DNA of 64,000 nucleotides from Unio delphinus. Its lineage: Eukaryota > Mollusca > Bivalvia > Unionida > Unionidae. The position numbers and the translations under genes are program-made. Location of the stretch: positions 4,126,001 to 4,190,000 of the forward strand of contig JAQISU010000115.1 of NCBI GenBank assembly GCA_029339505.1, written 5' to 3'. The notes beneath the pieces were generated by a model. That model was not told the origin of the DNA. It made no database searches and saw nothing but the letters and a program-made list of their open reading frames with translations. Shown here in pieces: positions 24,470-35,515 of this stretch (positions within the stretch are counted from its first letter, which is position 1; each line of letters opens with the position of its first letter).

Positions 24470-24692
24470 TGACAGGCATCTCGCCTCTGTCCGCGTAGGT
24501 CCGAGTCTCGGGCTCGGCCAACGTAGGTATGTGAGAAAGTTTGCCATTGCTTTTTTGGAGGGGGGAGGTGATTCTTGCCGGGTTTTTTCTCTACAAAATC
24601 TACGGACCACTATATATATATACATGTATATAGTGGTCCGTATATAATTTATGTGCTAAATAATGGATGTAGCCCCACAACAACCAACCAAA
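24470..24692 (+). mobile_element. SINE family A, rearranged copy with internal palindrome
   Basis: The plus-strand head fragment (B box 'ggtccgagtctcgg') and body ('gtaggtatgtgagaaag') match family A. The region that should hold 'ctggccgccatgta' is replaced at 24600-24645 by a palindrome whose arms read 'tacggaccactata' and its complement around a TA-rich centre. The 'gtgctaaataatgg' 3' end and a caacaa-type tail follow. Confidence 0.75.
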
Positions 24693-24712
24693 CTTTTCAT
24701 ACGTGGTACATG

Positions 24713-24760
24713 CAGTGGCGTAGCTAGGATATCTGGGCATTTATGTGGGTACCTACGCAA
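24713..24760. mobile_element. Single hAT end fragment
   Basis: 'cagtggcgtagctagg' matches the outer end of the MITEs at 2537 and 28150, but no partner end is present nearby. Confidence 0.4.
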
Positions 24761-24814
24761 AGCTTACCGATGGACCTTTCTAATATATAGTGTTAAAAAA
24801 AACTATAAATTTGG

Positions 24815-25372
24815 CCCTTATACTTTGCATACACTTGCTGTGTGGTAGTAACACCTATAGCTATATCATTCTTTTTGCATACACTTGCTCAGAGGCGTAG
24901 CGGGGGGGGGGGGGGGGGGGCAGGGGGGTACATATGTCCCCGGGCGCCAAGGTACAGGGGCGCCAAAATGAGGCTTACAACGTTACATTATAATAAGTAA
25001 ACAAGGGTAATAAATCGGTCACATGATCGCTGCAGCGGCTCAGCAGACGTGTCATCTGATACGTCTGCCATCCACAGTGATGATGCTGCCTGCCAACCCC
25101 TTGTTGTTTTCCTTATTCAATGTAATAGAAAAATGTGATTAAATGGGGAGGGGGCTGGGGCGCCAATTTTACAGTTCGTCCCCGGGCGCAAAATATCATA
25201 ACTACGCCTCTGCATTTGCTGTATGGTAGCAACACCCCTAACTAAATCATTCTTTTTGCATACAATTCTTGCTGTATGGTAGCTACACCCCCTAGCTATA
25301 TCATAGCTATATCATTCTTTTTGCATACACTTGTTGCATGGTAGCTACACCCCTAACTGTATCGTTCTTTGG
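24815..25372. repeat. 54-65 bp minisatellite interrupted by a MITE
   Basis: Units containing 'ttgcatacacttgctg', 'tatggtagc' and 'ctagctatatcattcttttt' lie on both sides of the hAT MITE at 24890-25212. Joining the flanks at the TSD restores one continuous array. Confidence 0.85.
24890..25212. mobile_element. hAT-type MITE inserted in a minisatellite
   Basis: The ends are 'cagaggcgtag' and its complement 'ctacgcctctg'. The TSD is cacttgct on the left and catttgct on the right (7 of 8). The interior has 'ccccgggcgcc' and 'ggggcgccaa' motifs shared with the copies at 2537 and 28150, plus an internal run of about 19 G close to the left end. Confidence 0.88.
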
Positions 25373-26236
25373 TTTCTTGGTTTCAGCCTACAATCGTGGC
25401 TTGAACACATAGTGTGTGAATTATTGGTACAATTTCAAGTTCCGAACTTATGGCGAAATAAACATCTTATTTTGGAACGGCGCCTTTAGATAACTTATCA
25501 AGATCCTCTCGATCGTCTTTCATCGTGATTTGTTATTCAGACCGCAAAAACGCTGAGGAAATCAACGTCTTGCCTCAACTTAAACATGTTGCTTGTGGTA
25601 TTATCTTATCTCACGTGAATTTCTGCCCGACTACCTACGCAAGAGGTGTGTTTGACACAGCTTGCGTTGTAAATTTATTGCAGGTTGTAAAAATGGGTTG
25701 TTCTGTATAAACCGGCACAGATACGTTTGAAATCTTCAGTTCTGCATAATTCGGAACAGGAATTTCTCTTCACGCTTACACGTAGCCCTCGTGTAAACTG
25801 GTCGATATCATCTGTAAAAATAGCAAGGTGTAGATCAATGTGACACTTAAGTTTAAAAATAAATGTAATAAAAATGACTATAACATATTAACAGAAATAA
25901 ATCATTAAATCTGTTAAGAATTTCTCGAGAGAGTAAGTTTCGCGAGTTCTAATGAATGTTATTGGATAAAATAATTTGTAATATTTTTACCTCCAAAAGT
26001 GATCTTTTATAATACAATCAAAACTTAATTGTGTTCTTTTTGTTTAGATACGCTGGTCATACACCAGAAGACCGTATGTGATAGTATGTTGTCTGTCTGT
26101 TGTCTGTATGTTGTCTGTCTGTTGTCGGTCCATCCAAAGCATAGGTTTGTTATTGCTACTCTTCCCTAGCTTTTTGGAGGGTTGCCATGACACTGTACGC
26201 ACACATTCACCCCAAGGTCTACATGGTTCTAAGTAG
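25373..26236. other. No confident gene
   Basis: Includes a 61-aa frame at 25525-25710 that I do not recognise, and a 'tgtctgtctgttg' repeat at about 26088-26130. Nothing else was seen. Confidence 0.45.
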
Positions 26237-26490
26237 GCGCTCTACAGATAATTTGAACTTCTGAGAGAGTGGAGGATGTAAAGAGAAGTTGTTTATATAA
26301 GCAAACTGCACAGTTAAGAGAATGTTGGAATTGTTCTGTGTTACTTTCAGGTATTGTGGCTGAAATTTATTTTGGACATTGTAATTGTGGAAAGTGTACA
26401 TGATCTAAAGACACAGCTAACTAAAATACCCGTTTCATGTGTTCAGTATGATTTTGTCTAGTTATTAACATAGGGAAAAGGAATTTTGAC
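26237..26490 (+). repeat. Duplicated 250-bp segment, copy 1
   Basis: Collinear with 28748-28995: shared 'gaacttctgag.gagtgg', 'ctgtgttactttcagg/ctctgttactgtcatg', 'aattgtacatgatctaa' and 'gggaaaaggaattttg'. Same orientation, 2.5 kb apart, flanking the second LTR. Confidence 0.8.
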
Positions 26491-26657
26491 AGATTAGGCA
26501 ATACCAGCTTCTGAAAGTGATTGAATTGTTAAATATGTCAAATGTGAAACCAAAATGAATCGGCTCTCTTTTTTTTGCAATTTACCTCTGAAGTCCAGGA
26601 AGTAAAAATGACTCGGTGGAGCTTGCAGTGTTTTGAAAGGTGCAAATCTGAAGTAAG

Positions 26658-26853
26658 GCCAAGCGGTGTACAACGCATATTACACGCATCAATCATGCAA
26701 CAAAATTAAGAGAATTAAAAAGTTCTTTTGATAATTACCTACGATATACACAGTATGTTTATTAAAAGCCAGTACAACCAGTGAGGAAAGCTGGAAATTG
26801 TTTTTCTTTCAAAATCCAATCCTATGCAAAATACGAAAGTGTAGATCGCCACC
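26658..26853 (+). repeat. Dispersed repeat, LTR-occupied copy
   Basis: Matches 38562-38742: 'gcatattacac...catcaatcatgca', 'accagtgagg', 'cctatgcaaaata' and 'cgccacc'. This copy is interrupted directly after 'ccacc' by the LTR; the copy at 38.6 kb continues uninterrupted. Confidence 0.82.
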
Positions 26854-28012
26854 TGTAACGGGGTGTTCGGTATCAAGCGCTATTAGTACAATATTATACA
26901 AGTCCCTGGTCAGAGGTATTGCGCATCTTGGAAAACAACACTCGAAACCACCTCCCGCTAATACTCGTTTATCTAAGGAATGACCTCTACGGTGTGATTT
27001 GCCCGGTTAGAATGGATATGGTAATCTGAGATGGTATCTTGAACAAAGACATCACACGAGCCTCCGTAAAGATAAATAAAGAATTTAATTAAAATACAAT
27101 CAAGAGAAGAATGACACAGTAAATTACAATTTTCTTTCCTTCTGAATATTCTTAGTTCAGAAGTACTTTAAAATCGAAGTTTAAAACATTAGATACATTA
27201 ATTAAATTTCCCACATTAATAAAAATAGACAAATTTAGCCGTTAATAGCTGATAGCAAATTTCATCACGAAATCGAGTGTTCATTAACATTGGACTGCTT
27301 GGGAAATTCACAATGACCTGCTCGACTGTTTTTTTTTTCTGCGTGCGTCACGACTTTAACTTGCCTTTTGGTTGAACGTGGGATTCCACAACTCTGACTT
27401 CTGATTTCTTTTCCCTCCTTTTGAATCCCGACTTCCTCGCTATTTCTCTCTCTTCAAACAAACTATTTTCCTTGTGTTTTTGGCGTATTACAATCGTTCC
27501 AAATTCAGTTTTATTTCCTGGAACCAAATTTTACGAGCGTCTCTTTTCCTAAAGTCCGCTCGGAGTCTTCTACTGCGTATTTTTCGGAATTAATACTCCT
27601 GACCCTCTCTTGCAGAGGTAATTCCTAGACTGCTAAAATTCATGTGGTTCGGGGTATATATTCCCTTCAATATTAGGAATCGACCCAACCCCTTAATCTC
27701 AAATTTGACCAGTCGGAATAAATGCTATTCCTACAGACATTTAGAAACTGCCTATCAAGATGCCAAAAATGCCACCTGGGGTCGAAATAACACCCTACCA
27801 TTTGTTTCCAATCACTTTGACAGCTATACGTGAGAATTTTCCTCTTTTAAAGCCTGTCCTACACCTAGTTCGTTTTTACTATAAACATAGTACCAATGTG
27901 ACCCAGTTCGGTAAACATTCCTTCGTCCAAACTCTACTCCAAGACAGTTAGTTGTCGGCTAGACTAAGAATTAATTAATGGATTTCACTGACGAAAAATT
28001 TGGCACTTGACA
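26854..28012. mobile_element. Probable solo LTR (1,159 bp), copy 2
   Basis: Begins 'tgtaacgggg' and ends 'cacttgaca' (TG...CA). The perfect 5-bp TSD is ccacc, at 26849-26853 and 28013-28017. It is homologous to 17575-19235 but lacks an AT-rich segment present there. A paralogous site without the element exists at about 38730-38750 ('cgccaccttacacac'), and this matches the left flank joined to the right flank ('cgccacc' + 'ttacaac'). No internal coding region or second LTR is present. The short frames inside (for example 27642-27951) are not conserved in copy 1. Confidence 0.87.
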
Positions 28013-28149
28013 CCACCTTACAACAAATATGAAAGTGTTTGCTAATTTATTTCTCATTTTTAAATCATCATGCAACATTAACGTCGATGCTATGAATGAG
28101 AAAATGCTACCTCTGCTTAATTTGCCCATGCTAACACAATATGTATGAG

Positions 28150-28348
28150 CAGTGGCGTAGCGACGGGGCGAGGCAGGTAGGGCATTCGCCCCGGGGCGCC
28201 GGTGGCTAGGGGGCGCCAAATGGGGCCCAAAGTATCAACATAACTGCGCAACAGGGGCAGCCGGGAGCGCAAATTTGGGAGTTTTGCCCTGGGCACCGCA
28301 AATTTGGGTGTTTTGCCCTGGGCGCCAAATATCCTCGCTACGCCACTG
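28150..28348. mobile_element. hAT-type MITE with perfect TIRs and 8-bp TSD
   Basis: The ends are cagtggcgtagcga and its exact complement tcgctacgccactg. The TSD tgtatgag is perfect (28142-28149, 28349-28356). The interior is GC-rich with a tandem 'gcaaatttggg.gttttgccctggg' pair at about 28268-28325. Same family as 2537 and 24890. The minus-strand 82-aa frame over its left half is incidental. Confidence 0.95.
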
Positions 28349-28356
28349 TGTATGAG

Positions 28357-28747
28357 GCGTGTGTAATAGCCTTAATGGAGAACTCATGAGTTTTATGATA
28401 ATATAAAGCTAAAACCTGATGCATTTAACTGAAAGAAATATATAGTGAAAACGTTTCTTTTCACTCCTTTGTAATGCAATTAAGAAATAAATTATGACAA
28501 AAGTAAAATCGCTTTCTTCCATATTTTACTGTTAGAACAATAAGCAACATGTTAACCTTTGACCTCTATGAAACATATATTTCATCCCTTTTCAAACTGT
28601 ACAATTTATTTAAGAAATACTGGGGGGGGGGCACATGAGAACTATTACATGAGGACAGTTTTTATGTTTGCGAATTAAACGTTACAACCAACATTCAATA
28701 TTACAATAATAACACCTTTTGTTCTTTGTTAGCTCACTCCTCGGATA
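28357..28747. other. No recognisable feature
   Basis: AT-rich sequence with a short G run (28622-28630). Confidence 0.5.
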
Positions 28748-28995
28748 CTATGAACTTCTGAGGGAGTGGCCGGTGCAAGGTGACGTTGTTTACATTTACA
28801 ATATGAAAAATGAAGAGAATGTCGGTACACCTCTGTTACTGTCATGTTCTATGGCTGAACTTGCTAAGGATAGTGTACTTTGTGGAAATTGTACATGATC
28901 TAAGCACAAAACTAAATGCTTCCATGTGCTCAGAAAATAAGCCTGCATTTTGTCTAATATTTTTTAGCTGTTATTAAAATCGGGAAAAGGAATTT
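28748..28995 (+). repeat. Duplicated 250-bp segment, copy 2
   Basis: Partner of 26237-26490. Divergence is moderate, with several small indels, so the duplication is not recent. Confidence 0.8.
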
Positions 28996-29348
28996 TGCAG
29001 TTTTTTTCCAGTCATAGCAGTAATATTTAATCTATCTCACGTATTTGAATCAGGATGTTAATTTAACCATTTCTTGTTCTAATTAATATTATTTTATAAA
29101 GACATCTGAGTATTTAGAAAGAAAATTCATTTTGTTTTAAATTTGGATTGCTCATTTGTAAAGTCATCAAAATCAGGTAAAGATAACTATTTTTGGATGT
29201 GTTTTTCGCCCTGAAAAGTTGTCAAGTATCATAACTTCAAAACTACCTGACATTGGTTCAACGCTGTTTATATTAAGTTATCTTCATTGTTCTTATTCTT
29301 TAAACATCGGTGTCAGTTTAGTAGTTGTCATCTTTATTCCTAAACTAC

Positions 29349-29397
<49 letters not shown>

Positions 29398-30168
29398 TTA
29401 TATTTTTCTCCTGCATCCATTTTGCTTTTGACTGTTACATCGACACATGTCTCATCTGACAAATTACAAAGAAGCTAAAGTACACTGTACATATGCTTTC
29501 GATTTCTCAAACTTTCGTCCCATTCATTCCTTTATCCGATTTTTCATCCCACAGATGAAGCAAGTGTTGTAGTCTCCCCTCATAATGAATGTGATTGCAA
29601 TTTGTACAATGTTCAATAACTATCGAAGGATACATGATTATATTTTCTTTTAAGTTTTCCATTACTGCAAAAGTAACTTTCACTTATTTACATATCAATT
29701 TGCTAACACATGCACAGGTGGTCGCACTAGCAATAAATATGCCAACCGGAACGAATCTCTAAACAAGGAAAACAAATTATGTGTTGTTGTAGAGAGTTCA
29801 AATGGAAACACTTACAACAATAGTGTTGTGTACACAGTGACTTGTTTAGTACAGCATTCACTGTTGCGTTGCAGGAGGGCTATTGCTTCTGAGACGATAT
29901 TTGGATGATCTCCTGGATTTTTTTGGGCTCATTACGGTTTATTATTTTGATACAAAAATAGACTCACGTACAAAGGCTCTGCACGCCATTTATTGTCATG
30001 TACCAGCATATCATATCACTGATAATAAAACAAATTGCTTGTTCTAGTCAAAATTTGTGCACACAAAATTACATGTCGAATCGTACGTACCATCTGGAGT
30101 AAGACAGAAAACCTATACCAATCATTGGCCGTTATGTAAACAAAATGTAATAAGTTTCCAACATAGCG
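28996..30168. other. No gene; (CT)n run
   Basis: AT-rich sequence with a (CT)n microsatellite at 29351-29393. No domain is visible in the 70-aa frame that crosses it. Confidence 0.5.
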
Positions 30169-30305
30169 TATTTTGGAATTTTGTCCATATAAAAGTTATC
30201 TGGTAGGTTCGAATTGCTGGACAGCGTACTTTGGCATTTTGTCCATCTAAAAGTTATTTCGATGGTTCACTTTGCTGAAATGCGTACTTTGGTACTTTGT
30301 CAATA
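30169..30305. repeat. About 60-bp degenerate tandem repeat, 2-3 copies
   Basis: Repeats of 'gcgtactttggcattttgtc' followed by 'aaaagttat', with increasing divergence. Confidence 0.75.
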
Positions 30306-30333
30306 ATGTGGTTCCAGCAGGATCGAACTGTAC

Positions 30334-30514
30334 GAACGTATAATCTGTACTACACTTAGCAACCTAAATATGGTAATGAACGTATAAACTGTACTACACT
30401 TAGCAACCTAAATATGGTAATGAACGTATAAACTGTACTAAACTTAGCAACCTAAATATGGTAATGAACGTATAAACTGTACTACACTTAGCAACCTAAA
30501 CATGGTAATGAACG
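30334..30514. repeat. 44-bp tandem repeat, 4 copies
   Basis: Units of 44 bp with 'gaacgtataaactgtacta' and 'cttagcaacctaaatatgg'. Nearly identical. Confidence 0.93.
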
Positions 30515-31646
30515 TAACGGAATATTGTGAACTGTGAACCAATATTTTATTCATATTTCGGTTAAACAGTATCTTGATAAGTTGAAAGTGTCGTGTTTAG
30601 GGACATTTTGGCGAAATACAGAGCTAGTTTTGATTATTTTTTCGTACTCAAAGGCAGAAAAGTTCAAAACTATTTATAGGACCTTATTTAAAAATAAACG
30701 TAGGCTTTTGAGAAAATTCCAAATGATTAATCTTTACTAAGTACTTATTGAAACTTTTTAGTTAAATATATGGCATATGTTGATGTCACATTCTTTGCCG
30801 ACAAAATAATGTTCTGACAGGGAAAGATTTCCAGGGTATGCATAGTTCTGACGGAAGGGGGATTTCCAGCGTATGCATGATCTCCTTGTCTCATATCGTA
30901 TCGCTGTGTCGTTAAGATGACAATAAAATCCTATCGGTATTCGTCAGAATTAATATATAAAGATTTTAAATTTATAAAACTGATTTCATTTTATCTCAGT
31001 CTTGACGATAGTTTTTTAATAATTATAATCCATGGCACACGTCGATGACACATTCTAATCCGAATGAAAAATGAAGCCTTCGGGGATTTGGCCATTGCTG
31101 CAAAAGCGTCTCAACCAACGGAATTGCCAGGTGCGTTACATAAGCCATACTGACTTACAAGCGGGGTTGAGATGACAAGAAAATCCGTTTCGTATTCTTA
31201 AGAGGAATGTTGACCTATCTCAACATAGACGACGTTTAAATGTATCAGCAATATCGAATATGTCATTTTGAATTAATCCTCACTAAATAATATAATATAT
31301 TCCACTTTTGTCCAAAGAAGTTTGGAACAGACAAACACGTACTCAGCTTCAATTCCCATATCAGTTTCAAATTACACAATCAAACAAAGTCTTTAAAGAT
31401 GTATTGACGACAACGTTAATTTGAATATTATAGAATCAAGAATCAAACTCGAATTTACGCTCACAGTATATCAAGAGTCAAACTCGAAGTAACGCTCAAA
31501 ATATATCAAGAGTAAAACAAAATGATAAAATACATTCGATATTGGAAACGAAACTTCAAACTGGCCTCCTGAATAGATTATAAAGGCAAAATTCAACTTA
31601 CATTCAAGATAAACTAACGTCTCCTAAAAATTAGTTTAGCAATACC
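30515..31646. other. No gene; minor repeats
   Basis: Contains a 68-aa frame (30534-30740) without recognisable similarity, and a 38-bp repeat ('caagagtcaaactcgaa') at about 31430-31510. Confidence 0.45.
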
Positions 31647-31819
31647 GGTCATAGGCAAGAAGATATTATAGAATGGTCTGTTGTCTCTCGTCTATCGTCC
31701 GTAGGTCATAGGCAAGAAGATATTAAAGAATGGTCTGTTGTCTCTCGTCTATCGTCCGTAGGTCATAGGCAAGAAGATATCATAGAACGGTCTGTTGTCT
31801 GTCGTCTATCGTCCGTAGG
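31647..31819. repeat. 57-bp tandem repeat, 3 copies
   Basis: Three 57-bp units start 'ggtcataggcaagaagata' and end 'ctatcgtccgta', with only a few differences. Confidence 0.93.
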
Positions 31820-31905
31820 TTCGTTTGCACAAGTCTGTTATCGCTACACGTTCAGCCCATTGTCCATTGATCCTATATGACAAGGTGCCGCTAGATCGTC
31901 TAATA

Positions 31906-32340
31906 TGGTCACCACGGTGGACATCTTGAAACTGTTGTTATCGCCTCTCTTCCTGTAAGGATGCTCATATCAACAAATGGGTTTCATTAAAAGACTTATT
32001 AGGATGTATAGTTGGTTCTAAATGGAAATGATGCCACAATCTGACTACTCCTCCTTAAGAGAGACTCATATTGCCATTAGGTTTTCACAAGACGTCTCTC
32101 AGGTGATGTCTACTATGGCCGCCACAGTGGCCATCTTGAAAATCTTATTAATGCTACTCCTTTTGAAATAAATGTAATATTGACTCGAGATCTTCACCAA
32201 ATGTCTTTTTATGATGTAGTTTTAGTCCTAAACAATACAACAGTAGCTCATGGCATAATCGTATTATGGCTTAAAACTTCACATTTAAAGTGAAGAAATG
32301 GTCTTATCTTGAATGCCTGGAAACCCCTTTTAGCCAGTAT
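31906..32340. repeat. Dispersed non-coding repeat with internal duplication
   Basis: Two diverged units start 'atggtcaccacggtggac' (31908) and 'atggccgccacagtggcc' (about 32113), each followed by 'atcttgaaa' and later 'cctaaa'. The right part ('gcctggaa...ttagccagta') is echoed at 52340-52375, so this is an interspersed family. It is probably non-coding. Confidence 0.55.
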
Positions 32341-32397
32341 AGTTGCTTCAGTGTCGTCGTAAAATGTTATTGAAAAGACTATCTCTCTTAAGAGCAG

Positions 32398-32440
32398 CAA
32401 CAAAACAACAACAACAACAACAACAACAAACAAACAAAAA
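32398..32440. repeat. (CAA)n microsatellite
   Basis: CAA/CAAA run. The poly-Val/Leu minus-strand frame is an artefact of it. Confidence 0.93.
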
Positions 32441-34220
32441 CCAAAGAAGTAAACTGTAAATAATTACTCAAAAAACATAAAAGACAGGAAAAGAATCTCT
32501 TTCATCTGATATTCTAACATTCTTCTGAGCATTGTTCTTTAAATATTTGAATGTTTTTTACCACAAATAGGTTTAACAAAGGTTGGATTGATGTATGAAA
32601 TTTACCGAGGCTGAAACCTCTCTACTGCATATAGAACAAGATATGAAAGCTTTTGCAAATAGCTGTATCATGGGATTTTATGTTTTCTAGGATAAACATG
32701 GCAAGCATGAAATAGATAATACTGTATAAGCGTAAAGATGTCTGAATTTTGTTTATTTATGAGTTGAAAGTCAATTTTCAAAATCCTTCTGTTGAAACTT
32801 GAAATGACTGGTTGGTAGTAAGTACAAAGGAACATCACTTGAGATAAGGTTGAAAAGTAATCTGTAATTCTTATGTCGTCTGCAACACGCCATTCTTGTA
32901 AACCATCCGTCGATCTTAACAAAAAAGCAGTAATCCTGGGTTTATAGCTCAGTCGCTTGTTAGATTAAAAATGTAATACCTTTGACAAGAAATATTGATC
33001 ACAGTGATCCATGGATTTCTGTATCACTTAATAAATATGAATGATTTTGACACTGCTCATTACGAAGGAAGTTCTGGGTCATTGTAATGTCATTATGTTT
33101 ATATTAGTCTTCGTGTAATTGTGAAGACCCGGTCACGACACTATTGCTTTTTCAAAGGACATCGATTGGTTCGTTACAGTTTTGTTGGCTTAAGTGCTTA
33201 GCAGGTGCGACGATTAATAACGAGTTTCTTTGATTCGGATAATAGTTTCATTATTATTTTAGTCCCGCAAAATAATTTGTACACTGAAATTGTCAAATCA
33301 TCTGTGCGGCGATGGAGTAGTTTCCCGTTTTATTCTTCTAACATTTCGTCGTCAAATTTATTTCTAAATTAATACATTTATTTTATTTTTGCAGGCAGTG
33401 TATTGGTATGAAGCTATTGCATCTTAGCAAACTTAAATCACATTTAAAAAGAAAATATCATTATGTTGATATTATGCTTGTGAATTTCCTTTATAAAACA
33501 TTAAAGGTACTATGCTTGGTTTCTATTACGAATGGTATGCAAACAAACGGACATGCTTTTTTTCTAACTTAATAATTATTTATGTACATTCTCTATGAAG
33601 TTTCCATGCGTGTTTTTATTAAATCAAATGATTTAGAGTAAACAGTGAAAAAAATTCAGTTTTGAAATTTGAAACACAAATTTATTGTTTAACAAAAGAA
33701 TACTAAATCCAGCTTGAAGTGACCGTGTTTCTTTTCCTCCCGCGTTTTGATAAATCAATTAGCCGACTTCAGTTGAAGTCCTCTTGACTTTAAACAGAAT
33801 CAGAACTGTTTAATTTTAGCCCTTTACTTCCGATAACATCGACGTGAAGTAGACACTCACGGGTCTTGATTGAGACATCTCTAGTTTCAACAAATTTGCC
33901 CATGATATAGACCTTACAAATAAAATTGCTTATCAAAGGTGTGAGTCATTGAGTTGGACAAAATTTCACCTGACGATTCATTCAAAATATATTCTGAATT
34001 ACCCAGCTTGTATGGGAAATATTTACTGAATCATGTTCCAAATTGTCCCAGCCTGTATAGAAAATATTTACTGAATGATGACCGATAAACTAGGAGCGTC
34101 ATAAATTGAGGTAGGGTCCAATTGGCTACACTGGTCAAGTGTGATCGATATTATGGTCATTTGGCATTGACTTTTCAAGTTTGTATTTACAGCGGATACT
34201 AACTTATTATCCATATAAGA
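32441..34220. other. No confident gene
   Basis: About 1.8 kb of AT-rich, apparently unique sequence. The minus-strand 84-aa frame at 32668-32922 is unrecognised. A small duplicated motif ('ttactgaat.atg') lies near 34022-34080. Confidence 0.45.
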
Positions 34221-34236
34221 AGAAACTGAAACGTGT

Positions 34237-34556
34237 GTTTGTGTTTTTAGATTTTTAACACAGCTTTACTAATGCAGTCATATTGCTACGATGTCTGCAG
34301 TGTGGCAGTTTATGGCGATGTCTAGCACTCGAGCATCATGCCGCAGAGATGTTGCATTATCTTCCACCCGCTCACATTATCCTGACACAAGGCCGACCAG
34401 TCCTAACACTAACTTTTTAAAGCTGGGCGCCAAACGAGACATCTGTAATACCTTTTTTATAAGTCTTTGGAATAAATCGGCCGGGGTCGAACCCTCAACC
34501 TCCCACATCCGAGGCTGGCGCTCTAACCACTTCTGCCACTGGAGAGGTTTAAAGAA
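34237..34556 (-). mobile_element. SINE family B, full length with long TSD
   Basis: Minus-strand family B copy with a tRNA-like head at about 34548-34460 (reverse-complement B box 'ggggtcgaaccctcaac'), core and 3' end. A 16-bp flanking repeat with two mismatches (agaaactgaaacgtgt at 34221-34236; agaaaccggaacgtgt at 34557-34572) marks the insertion. The 129-aa plus-strand frame 34291-34680 is a read-through of this SINE, not a gene. Confidence 0.9.
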
Positions 34557-35164
34557 AGAAACCGGAACGTGTCAGAGTCTTTCAAAATATATTCGGTTCG
34601 ATCAAATTATCTTGACACTGAGATCGGAAGAAATTAGACATGTGAAATGCTATTATCACTATTGTGCGATGAAAATATAATGAAATGAGACGAATTTCTC
34701 GCGAGAGATTGCATCAATAGTTGTAAAGTGTTATTCCATTTTAACAGATAAGATGTGTGAGAGAGAACCTTGGTGTAAAAATTACTTCAATACAGGGAAC
34801 CTATTTTTAACTTTTGCGTAGTTCAAGCACACATGTGAGTTTTAATCAGAATGTGACGTCACTATCGAGTTATGGTGCCAATCATCGTAACAATGGGACT
34901 ATTTTCCTGGCAGTTAGTCACGTGATTTGATAGAGAGGTGCAAAAATCTGTCAGTAACGGATACTCATGGGCAAATGATATCATATTTCTCCACTCTGAA
35001 GTGTGTCATCAATAGATTTCTTTGTGAGCCGTCAAAGTATTTCACAACTTTGCTTCCTTCTAATATGAAATATTAAATATATTTAACTTGGCTTTTTCTT
35101 TTTGAATGAGTTACATTAGAATCGTTTGTGTGACACAAACAATAGTCATAAAAGCCCGAGATAT

Positions 35165-35275
35165 GGCAAAGTAGAATGCCTGTCGGTTACGGAATCAGCC
35201 CATCGACACTGAGGTTCGAACTCGGACCTACAGGAAAAGACTACACACTCTAATGACTGAACTCCGATTTATCCG
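35165..35275 (-). mobile_element. Possible tRNA-like SINE head, degraded
   Basis: The minus strand has an A-box-like 'ttcagtcattagagtg' and about 50 bp later a B-box-like 'gagttcgaacctc'. The downstream body matches neither family clearly. Confidence 0.3.
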
Positions 35276-35425
35276 ATAGATAATAAAAATTCTGAAACCA
35301 TCAAACTGTAATCATTTGTATAATGAATTGAACGATACATCAAGCAATATAGTTGTGAATTTTGCATATCATATGTTTTGGTGTTGATCTCAATAAATGT
35401 ACATTTTGTTTCCTTTTTTTTTCAG

Positions 35426-35515
35426 GTAGAGGCCGTGGAACGTTCAAATGAAATAGTCAGATTCTACAGTCGTTCAACGAAGGATGCTGAGTCAAAAACA
35501 AACTTAGTAACAAAG
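35426..35515 (+). CDS. Candidate internal exon, 30 codons, product unknown
   Basis: A pyrimidine tract and 'cag' (ending 35425) precede a 90-nt block that is open in phase 0 and ends in 'aaag' plus 'gtagtt', a plausible donor (35516-35517). The block encodes a hydrophilic peptide (VEAVERSNEIVRFYSR and 14 more residues, ending NLVTK). Its amino-acid balance differs from the AT-driven Ile/Phe/Tyr-rich frames around it, including the rest of the 115-codon frame in which it sits. Length divisible by three with phase-0 boundaries fits a cassette exon. I recognise no domain and see no partner exons nearby. The splice-like boundaries are seen; the exon status is inference. Confidence 0.3.

Noticed and set aside
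34291..34680. 129-codon plus-strand frame
   Set aside because: It lies almost entirely inside a minus-strand SINE B copy with its own TSD.
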